Assembly: GCA_027005175.1 (NCBI GenBank)
Contig: JALTMC010000251.1
Span: 1-6,120 of the forward strand
DNA: 6,120 nt
Origin: Myxococcales bacterium
GTDB taxonomy: Bacteria; Myxococcota_C; UBA6777
Direction of reading: 5' to 3'
Of the stretch, positions 1 through 6,120 are shown piece after piece; position 1 is the stretch's first letter, and every line of letters begins with the position of its first letter. Below the pieces are notes generated by a model. The model was given only the letters and a program-made list of their open reading frames with translations, did no database searches and was not told the origin of the DNA. Position numbers and translations under genes: made by a program.

Positions 1-1111
1 CAAAGACAGAAGCCAGCCCCTCTGTTGTCTCGCGGGACAACAAGACATCTCGCAACGTTCCTGCGAGATGAAAGACACCGGCAAGCCTTGTATCCCACTT
101 TGTTTCATAGGTTGAGACGATATCTTCCAAGGCCCCCTGTTGTCCGACATCAACAACTTCATAAGCGCAATCAGACTCCGCAAAAGAAGACACCTTGGAA
201 GCTTGTTGAATGCGCTGCCACACCGCATCTCGGTCTTCCACGGCGGGAGGCGACATCGGATCTCTGTTGGTTTGCAGAGGACTTCGCCCGACCAACAAGG
301 CTCGAATACCATAGTTGGAGAGAAGCCACTGAACCAATGCCTCTCCAATACCACCAAGCCCACCTGTCACCAACAGCAAGCTGCCAGGTTTCCAAGGCAA
401 GGGCTCGATATCTGCTTCACTCCACGCAACGGGTTGAAGTTGTGGGATCAGTCGTTGACCTCTTCGATAGGCCGCCTCGGATTGGGAGTTCCTGGAGTCG
501 TTCAACTCAGAAGGTAGCCACGCAGGAAGAAGCTCGAACGACTGTGGGTCCATATCCATATGACGAACAAGCAGTCCTGGCATTTCGTGAGGAACGGAGG
601 CAAGTAAACCTGGAATGGAGGCCCACTGCCAGCACAACGGATCGGATGGGCTGACAGAGTGCGTCCAAGGCGTACCTGCAAGTAGCTGGACAGGTCGCTT
701 TGCTGAAGGTGTCCAAACGTTATGAATCGCTTGCACGAGAAACAACAGGCTATGCACACCACGATCAAGAGAGTTCGTTATTTCGTCCGATGTATCCGCC
801 GGTTGAGGGCATTCATCACAAGCCAACAGATGCACCACCGACATCGACTGCGGCAGCTTTTTCAAGAGCTTCACATAGTGCGATGGCTCGGTGATATCGA
901 GACAGAAGTGGTTGTTATCGACTTTTTGAAAGCCTTTACCAGAGACAGCATGAATGACCGGTTGTCCCTGGTGGCGTAGTGTTGCGACCATGTCCCGAGC
1001 CCAAGACCCTGCTGATGTTAGCAAAAGAATGGGTTCATGTGAGTCCTGCATCCCCCGACTCAGACGGAGGTCACGCTCGGTCCAGACACGTTGCAAGCTC
1101 CAGTCGGGGAG
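1..1111 (-). other. Ketoreductase (KR) domain, partial (cut before catalytic Tyr)
   Basis: The last 370 residues of the window (1670-2039) are a PKS-type KR of the SDR superfamily, reducing a carrier-bound ketone with NADPH. The structural half comes first (LPDWSLQRVW, then VVHLLACDE, GVHSLLFLVQAIHN, and IPGLLASVPHEMPGLLVRHMDMD). The catalytic half starts near residue 1912 with LLLVTGGLGGIGEALVQWLL, whose Gly-rich motif binds NADPH (residues 1918-1925), then ALLVGRSPLQ (the Arg after Gly is typical of NADPH preference), YEVVDVG, and GVFHLAGTLRDVLLSRETTE. The window ends there, so the Lys, Ser, Tyr and Asn of the active site and the motifs that predict product stereochemistry cannot be read. 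The KR follows the ligase directly, with no carrier and no KS or AT between, unlike a standard PKS module. It may act on an alpha-keto acyl group loaded by the AL domain. Family clear; activity and substrate inferred. Confidence 0.9.
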
Positions 1112-4100
1112 GGTTCGCTCATTCTCTGTCAGGATATCTATCTCTCGGATAAGAGCGTCAAACTGGCCTTCAGCAAAGGCATTTCGCAGTTTGCTGCGCT
1201 GTAACTTTCCAATCTCTGTTTTGGGGATCTGTGTGGGTTCGACCGGAAGAACAAAGGAAGGGATGACACCACACTGACGCATGACAACACCGCGAATATT
1301 TCGCAGCAACGGACCCAGTTCACGCTGCCCTTCTTGGGTGGGGCTGAAAAAGATGGCAACTTGATCCGTCTCAGAGCCCGCTGGACGTACCGCACAAGCC
1401 AGAGCGAAAGAGCGCATCACACCAGAAACAGACTCAACCACGGCTTCGATTTCATGATTGTAATAGTTTGTACCAGCGATAATAATGACATCTTTTAATC
1501 GGCCCGTCATCGTCAGACCGCGTTCGTCGATGAGTGCCAAGTCGCCGGTGTCAAACCAACCATCGTTGGTAAAGGCTTCGGCATTTGCCTCCGGTCGGTT
1601 GTAATATTCACTGAGACAAGAGGCACCCTTGACTTGCAATCGGCCCTCTTGCCCTTCGGGCAAAAGTTGCAGATCCCCATCGACAATCCGCATGGAGAAT
1701 CCAGGGACAGGATCACCAATCGGTACAAAGGGATCGTCGTCACTCACGGTGTCCAGGGAGAAATCAAGCCAGGTAATGGTGGCAGAAGAGGTCTCTGACA
1801 TACCCCAGATCGGAACCATCGCAGAGCCAGGGAGTCCGTGTTGGGCCAACAAAGAGAGAAAACGTCGAGCGGTGCGAGCGACGATCATCTCACCACCATT
1901 CGTAACCACTCGAAAGCACGAAAGGTCCCAGTTTCCCTGAGAGATGGCTTCAGCCTGCTCATTGACAAGGCCAAAGGCAAAGTTTGGCAAGAATGTGGAT
2001 GTGGCTCGATAAGTATCAACCCAATCCAGACATACCAGAGGGCGTTGAAGGAACTGCTGGAAGGGAGCGTTCACACCAGAGCCAAGATTGTAGATCCCCG
2101 ACAGGTGACACATAAATAAGGGTGCCACATGGTCCAACCCCAGCCAGTTGAGAAAGACCTCTTCCCGTCCAAAGCCGTGGGGCTGTTTGTACATCTCAAG
2201 GAAGCTACAAATGGTTCGATGATGATGAGTAACAGCCTTTGGAAGCCCCGTACTTCCCGATGTAAGGAGAAGCAAAACCACAGCCTCAGGGTCTGGAGAG
2301 AGTTCCCACACCCTATCACTTGTGTCTGCGTTGCGAAGGTCTTCGATCGCGAGACCTTGGATCGCGGTCTGAAGTCCCCGCTCTTGCGATAGGATTTGTA
2401 GATCCTGACAAGTCGCTCGCGTGGTTAAGATCCTGGGGCAATCCAACATATCCCAAACAAGCAGTAATTTTTCGAGGGGTGCGTTGGTTCCCACATACGA
2501 AGGCGGGGTCGCCAAGGGGATGACAACAAACCCACCGAGAAAACATGCCCACAGTGCCGGGATAAAGTCATCATTGTCAGAACATTGAAGGATGACCTTG
2601 TCGCCCGCTTGAAGGCCATCTTGAGAGAGTCCAGCGGCGATGGACTCCGCTTGTGCAAGCAGAGCGGGATAGGAAAGGAAACGAGCCTCTCCATCCATAC
2701 CTATATTTGTAATCCCCTTCTGTGGAACTTTCTTTGCTGCTCGCCTTAACATCTCAGGTAACGTACGAGGGGCACCTTCCGGAAAAACGAGCGCTGGCCC
2801 TTCTCGCAGAGAGAGTTTTCCCTCACCACCCTCCACAGATCTTGCAGGCTCGCCATCACTCACTTGTGCCGGTTTTTTGGAGGAAGCAGAGAGTTCTTCA
2901 GGCAGGAGAACCGAGCGATGCAACGGCGAAATACGTGGGCTCCAGGCTTCCATTTGAACAAGCACATCAGACACAGACTGCTGTTCAAGCAACGAAGCTT
3001 CCAACCTGCGAGAGAGAGCCTCCGACAAGACAGGCACGGAAAACAAGCTCTCGCAATCGAGCTGTACCTTTGACAAATAGGGCAACTGCGTAACAGGCAC
3101 ATAATGAATGGGTAGCATCCAGGGAGAAACAGAGTCCGCAAGATACGATTTCCAGACCTCGGTTTTTTCTCCCGGAGCACCCACAACATAGGCTACAGTC
3201 TCCACGCGCCCCTCTGTTGTAGGACGTCGAAGGAGTACCGCATCCTCCACACGAGGACACATCAGTAATGTTTGTTCGAGTTCCAAGAGCGCAGGATCAC
3301 GCCAACTCGACAAAGGCTTGTCAGGAGCAAGCAAAACATCGGTCAATACCGAGAGGAAGAGTTGAACCAAGCGTTCGATCGTCGCTGTTTGATACAGGTC
3401 TGTTCGATACGTGAAGCTACCTTGGTAGGTGTCATCGGTAGGCCACACTTGTACAAACAAATCGTAAGGAGATGAACCGTGGTGATGCTCTATCATCTGA
3501 GCGCAGATATCCGCAGTTTGAGCGTGGTCATGCAAGTGTTCTTGCATCACAAAGCAGACTTGAAACAAGGGTTGATGGTCAGCCGTACGAGGAGGCTTGA
3601 GTTCTTGTACCAGACGCTCAAAAGGAAGGTCCTGCCGGGTATAAGCATCCCATGCTGTCGCTCGGATCTGGAGTAGTAATTCGCGAAAGCTACGATACCC
3701 AAGTGGCTTGGTACGCAACACCACAGTGTTGGCAAAGAAGCCCAAGATCCCCTCCACATCACGATGTGTTCGGTTCGCGATAAAGGTGCCCAAGGGCAGG
3801 TCGTGTTGTCCAGTCTCTTGGGATAGCATGACAGAAAATGCAGAAAGCATCGCAAGATAAGGCGTTGTTCCTGTGCTTTTGGTGAGCTGGTACAACGCGG
3901 ATTTCAGTGACGTTGGAAAGACAAAAGAGACTTCTTTTGCATCGACACTTCGTTCGTTCGGTCGAGGAAAATCGAGAGGCATCGCCAGTTGGAAGGGAGC
4001 CCCCTCCAAAGCCCTCTTCCAGTAGTCGAGTTGCGACTCCAACCGATGCCCTTTCAGCAGCTCTCTCTGCCACATGACAAAGTCAACATACTGAAACGAA

Positions 4101-6120
4101 GGAGCCTGAATGGAAGAGGGATCTCCTTCACTCTCTTTCAGTTGTTCGTAGAGAGAGAGCAACGATCGAAATAGGATCTGGTCGCTCCACCCGTCCGTAA
4201 TAATATGATGAAGAGACAACAAGAACACCCACTGTTCCTTGTCCAATTTCAGCAAATGGGCTCTCCACAAGGGGCCGGTCTCAAGGTCAAAGGGACGTCG
4301 AAACCAATCGTGACGCAGGATCTCCATTTGTTTCCTACGACGGTCCGCGTCAACCTCTTCCAGATCACGAAAAGACAAGGAGATCGGCGCGACAGGATGA
4401 ATGATTTGCGTCGCCTGTCCCTCTTTTTGAACAAAAGTGGTCCGTAGGATCTCATGTTGAGACACCAGAAGTTGGAGAGCCTTCTCAAAAAGGTGTCGAT
4501 CCACAGGACCATTCAGATTGATTTGCAAAGAGATATTGTAATCAAGATGGTCTGGAGCAAGCTGATAAAGAAACCACAAACGCTGTTGTGCAGAGGACAA
4601 AGGCAAAGCCTGCTCGCGTGATACGACTTGCAATGCTGGAAGAGGCTCTGTCTGCGAGTGTTTTGCTGTTGCGATGCGGTCAGCTATCGCTCTTGGGGTT
4701 GCAGCTTCAAAGACATCGGCCACACTCACTTCCAGTCCCATATTTTCTCGTATCAACGAAGCCAGGCGAGTTGCAGATAACGAATGGCCTCCGAGGCTAA
4801 CAAATCCTTGGTCGGGACCAACACCTTCCAGCCCAAGGATCTCTTCAAACCACTGACACACAAGAGACTGAAGTTTTGTCGCAGGAAATATATCCGCCTC
4901 CTGCTCAAGGAGCCCCTGAAGATCGGGGGCAGGTAAGGCAGAGCGATCGACTTTCCCAGCAGTAGAGAGCGGAAATGACGGCAGGATCTGGTACACAGAG
5001 GGTATCATATACACAGGAATGAAGCGTTCCAAGTGAGACCGAAAGATCGCAGCCTGTTCCATGCGGCCAACCCTGTGCAATGTTGAGTTGAACTCCAGGG
5101 TGAGATAGGCCACAAGCATCTCATCACCTGCTTGTGTGCCCGCTGAGTTCTTGACTTGGGGTGGTTGGTAGAGTGTCACAACGGCATCAAAGATGTCGTC
5201 ATGTTGACGTAGGCACGCTTCGATCTCTCCAAGCTCGATACGAAAGCCACGAAGCTTCACCTGGTCATCCAAACGACCAAGACACAACAGCTCTCCCGAC
5301 TTAAGCCAGCACCCTCGATCACCTGTCCGATAGAGGAAAGCACCATCCGTACCAATCTCTGCCGGAAGGATCTCTGTGGAAAGAAATCGTTGCTTTGTTA
5401 AAGTCTCTCTTTTCCAATACCCCTTCGAAACACCGACTCCACCAATATAGATCTCACCTTCTTCATCCTTAGCGACGAGATTGTGCTCTTGGTCCAATAC
5501 AAAAATGGAGGTGTTGGCAAGAGGAGTACCCACAGAGATCTCCGTAGAAGATGCAGTGATTTCTGCGATTGTCGAATAGATCGAAGTCTCTGTCGTACCA
5601 TAGCCATTCCACACCCGGCAGCCTCGACGCAACAAGCCCTGTGCAAGCTCCATGGAGACGGCCTCCCCTCCCATCACAACCACCATGTCCTGGGTAGGCT
5701 GCCAGTCTAACTCAAGTAACATCCGAAAAACCGAAGGTGTCGCTTGAAAGAATGTGACAGGATATTCTGCGAGAGTTGCCATCAGGCGGTGGCCGTCTTC
5801 CACCACATCCTGTGATGCCAAGATCATCGTTGCCCCCACAGAGAGGGCAAGAAAAATATCCATCACAGACATATCAAACGAGATACTGGCAACGGCAAAC
5901 GTAGTATCGGCTTCGGAGAGTCCGGGTCGTTGCGCAAAAGATTGGACAGCATTGACTGCCGTCCAATGTTCGATAGGAACACCCTTGGGTTGCCCTGTTG
6001 AACCCGACGTATAGATCATATAGGCCAAAGAGAGAGGGTCAACGACCGACACACTTGCGTTGTTGGCCTTCTCGGAGTGAGGCCGCTGTTCATTCAATCC
6101 TTCAGGATGAGATAAAAGAG
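1..6120 (-). CDS. Hybrid NRPS megasynthase, internal fragment (A-PCP-C-linker-AL-KR), open at both ends
   Basis: One minus-strand frame is open for 2,039 codons with no stop, and every domain signature found lies in it, so this is a single gene running off both window edges. The product is a cytoplasmic assembly-line enzyme that builds a peptide-like natural product on phosphopantetheine arms. Order by window residue: adenylation 1-399, carrier 412-483, condensation 505-939, degenerate linker 940-1119, acyl-ligase-type adenylation 1120-1659, ketoreductase 1670-2039 (cut). All core motifs in view are intact and no frameshift or decayed catalytic motif was seen, so the gene looks functional. 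Start codon, ribosome binding site and promoter lie above 6120; the rest of the KR and probably a carrier domain lie beyond position 1. Gene name and product cannot be assigned. Coding-strand GC is near 50% and TTA leucine codons are used. Plus-strand reading frames are shadows of this gene. Confidence 0.97.
344..367 (-). other. NADPH-binding glycine-rich motif of the KR
   Basis: The coding strand reads TGGLGGIG (residues 1918-1925), the TGxxxGxG-type Rossmann motif of the SDR superfamily, following the strand LLLV. It is intact, so cofactor binding is expected. Confidence 0.92.
1142..2761 (-). other. Acyl-ligase-type (AL) AMP-forming domain, PksJ-like
   Basis: Residues 1120-1659 (540, full length) form a second AMP-forming enzyme of a different clade from the first A domain. 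It opens LPEMLRRAAKKVPQKGI; A3 is LLTSGSTGLPKAV with a following HHHRTI; next comes NWLGLDHVAPLFMCHL; then FLPNFAFGLVNE, VVTNGGEMIVARTARR, A5-like PIWGMSETSSATITW, A7 GWFDTGDL (1520-1527), GRLKDVIIIAGTNYYNHEIE, and A10 PKTEIGKLQR with catalytic Lys1638 (1205-1207). The NYYNHEIE and PKTEIGKLQR signatures match, from memory, the AL domain of bacillaene PksJ and relatives, which load carboxylic acids onto carrier proteins. At the pocket position where amino-acid domains have the anchoring Asp, this domain shows an LDHVAP sequence like acyl-CoA ligases, suggesting a substrate without an alpha-amino group. Substrate not predictable; a keto or hydroxy acid is suggested by the KR that follows. Confidence 0.85.
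2762..3301 (-). other. Linker between C and AL: degenerate adenylation-subdomain-like segment plus flexible region
   Basis: Residues 940-1119 are not part of the C domain and precede the ligase core. The first part reads like the C-terminal subdomain of an adenylation domain: ELEQTLLMCPRVEDAVLLRR, then VETVAYVVGAPGEKTEVW, then MLPIHYVPVTQLPYLSKVQLD. The last piece resembles an A10 region but lacks the Gly and Lys of the GK catalytic motif, so it cannot adenylate. A second segment, RLEASLLEQQSVSDVLVQME, repeats the pattern LE..LL....V.D.lv of the first. Then comes SPLHRSVLLPEEL and a Ser/Glu/Pro/Gly-rich stretch (about residues 1071-1105) that is probably flexible. As I recall, comparable LPLT..G.VD and PLH.SDLLP segments precede acyl-ligase domains in other hybrid synthases, so this is probably a family linker with a structural or docking role. 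Function is unknown. Confidence 0.6.
3302..4606 (-). other. Condensation (C) domain, LCL-like, catalytic motif intact
   Basis: Residues 505-939 (about 435, full length) match the NRPS condensation family. Motifs in order: C1 PLSSAQQRLWFLYQL; C2 near HEILRTTF; the segment RRPFDLETGPLWR; C3, the active site HHIITDGWS at residues 637-645; C4 YVDFVMWQ; C5 IANRTHRDVEGILGFFANT; C6/C7 region RQDLPFERLVQEL followed by HQPLFQVCF. The second His of HHxxxDG (residue 638) is the catalytic residue. The domain joins the chain on the preceding PCP to an acceptor on the next carrier, which lies outside the window. With a GGHSL carrier and no epimerase upstream, an LCL-type donor preference is expected. What follows is an acyl-ligase plus ketoreductase rather than an ordinary A-PCP, so the acceptor may be a hydroxy acid and the bond an ester; that is inference from architecture only. 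The fold is not a terminal Ct, an epimerase or a heterocyclization domain (no DxxxxDxxS). Confidence 0.95.
4190..4210 (-). other. HHxxxDG condensation active site
   Basis: The coding strand reads HHIITDG (window residues 637-643). The catalytic His and the structural Asp and Gly are all present, so the C domain is expected to be active. Confidence 0.95.
4670..4885 (-). other. Peptidyl carrier protein (PCP/thiolation) domain
   Basis: Residues 412-483 form a carrier domain of normal size (about 72 residues), starting PATKLQSLVCQWFEEILG and ending near PRAIADRIA. It carries the attachment motif VSLGGHSLSATRL, in which Ser446 would receive the 4'-phosphopantetheine arm from a PPTase. It sits about 13 residues after the A domain ends and about 21 before the C domain, the usual A-PCP-C spacing. 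The GGHSL form, rather than GGDSI, is typical of carriers that feed a condensation domain directly instead of an epimerase. No epimerization domain lies between the PCP and the C domain. The carrier therefore probably presents an L- or achiral aminoacyl or peptidyl chain as donor to the next domain. Confidence 0.95.
4781..4783 (-). other. Phosphopantetheine attachment serine of the PCP
   Basis: This is the Ser codon (TCG on the coding strand) in the carrier motif LGGHSL, window residue 446. It is the expected site of post-translational 4'-phosphopantetheinylation, which makes the carrier active. Confidence 0.93.
4922..6120 (-). other. Adenylation (A) domain, N-terminus missing; amino-acid activating, glycine-like code
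   Basis: This domain makes an aminoacyl-AMP from an amino acid and ATP and passes it to the following PCP. Visible core motifs: A3 YTSGSTGQPKGV (residues 36-47), A4 around SFDMS (80-84), A5 NGYGTTE (171-177), A6 GEIYIGGVGVSKGYW, A7 YRTGD (263-267), A8 region RGFRIELGEIE, and A10 STAGKVDR with the catalytic Lys at residue 389 (4952-4954). Motifs A1 and A2, roughly the first hundred-plus residues, lie outside the window. Aligning by eye to the GrsA PheA pocket gives D82, M83, M86, Q125, V148, G150, G172, I180, Y181 and K389. The Asp at the 235-equivalent position marks a true alpha-amino-acid domain. The code resembles the glycine code DILQLGLIWK (five identical positions, several conservative), but this is from memory. 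A5 has Thr where Pro is usual (YGTTE for YGPTE), a tolerated variation. Family certain; substrate tentative. Confidence 0.95.

Noticed and set aside
25-654. Plus-strand open frame of 209 codons, the longest ATG-to-stop frame on either strand
   Set aside because: It lies antisense to the clear KR coding sequence, has no recognisable domain, and its composition is what a shadow of the minus-strand gene would give. The other plus-strand frames and the off-frame minus-strand ones are rejected for the same reason.
1-1111. A full polyketide module around the KR
   Set aside because: No ketosynthase (DTACSSS-type), acyltransferase (GHSxG) or dehydratase motif occurs anywhere in the frame; the KR directly follows the ligase.
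2722-3093. Plus-strand open frame of 123 codons opposite the linker region
   Set aside because: The minus frame stays open here and joins the C domain to the AL domain in phase. The plus-strand translation shows no family signature, and there is no reason to split the synthase gene.
4100-4180. GA-rich runs (gagagagagc and similar) as a possible simple repeat
   Set aside because: They are short, scattered, and encode Ser-Leu-rich helices in the conserved C domain; codon choice explains them.
3302-4606. Epimerization, heterocyclization or terminal condensation domain in place of a standard C domain
   Set aside because: The active site is HHIITDGWS with standard C1, C4 and C5 motifs. The heterocyclization DxxxxDxxS motif is absent, and the domain lies between a carrier and another activating domain.
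1-6120. Internal promoters, ribosome binding sites, terminators, RNA genes, CRISPR or mobile elements
   Set aside because: The whole window is coding in one frame. I saw no inverted repeats with T-runs, tRNA-like folds, regularly spaced repeats or transposase motifs that would justify a call.

Overview
The whole 6,120-base window lies inside one very large minus-strand gene. The minus-strand frame whose codons cover positions 2-4, 5-7 and so on up to 6116-6118 has no stop in 2,039 consecutive codons. Translated, it is a modular assembly-line enzyme of secondary metabolism: a non-ribosomal peptide synthetase (NRPS) with polyketide-type parts. Neither the start nor the stop codon is in view, so the true protein is longer at both ends. 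There is no intergenic DNA, RNA gene, mobile element, CRISPR array, promoter or terminator that I can support.

In protein order (high to low coordinates) the domains are: an amino-acid adenylation (A) domain lacking its N-terminus (6120-4922); a peptidyl carrier protein (PCP, 4885-4670); a condensation (C) domain (4606-3302); a roughly 180-residue linker that looks like a degenerate adenylation C-terminal subdomain plus a flexible Ser/Glu/Pro-rich stretch (3301-2762); a second AMP-forming ligase of the acyl-ligase (AL) type known from hybrid PKS/NRPS lines such as bacillaene PksJ (2761-1142); and a ketoreductase (KR) cut by the window edge before its catalytic Tyr (1111-1). Residue numbers in the entries count from the first complete codon at 6118-6116.

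Expected logic: the first A domain activates an amino acid and loads it on the PCP. Its specificity code reads D-M-M-Q-V-G-G-I-Y-K, closest from memory to glycine codes. The C domain has an intact HHxxxDG motif and joins this aminoacyl or peptidyl chain to the next building block. That block is selected by the AL domain, which appears to lack the Asp that anchors an amino group, and would be reduced by the KR. The order C-AL-KR, presumably followed by a carrier outside the window, recalls the C-A-KR-PCP modules of depsipeptide synthetases (cereulide, valinomycin, cryptophycin), where an alpha-keto acid is activated, reduced to an alpha-hydroxy acid and joined through an ester. Here the ligase is of a different clade and is complete, motif A10 included, before the KR begins. 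The ester-forming role is inference.

The organism is a bacterium that I cannot name. GC content is near 50% by eye, and Leu TTA codons occur repeatedly, which argues against a high-GC actinomycete or a typical myxobacterium. The protein is rich in Gln. Moderate-GC producers (Chloroflexota, Paenibacillus-like Firmicutes, cyanobacteria, Entotheonella-like bacteria) fit better, but no marker decides between them.
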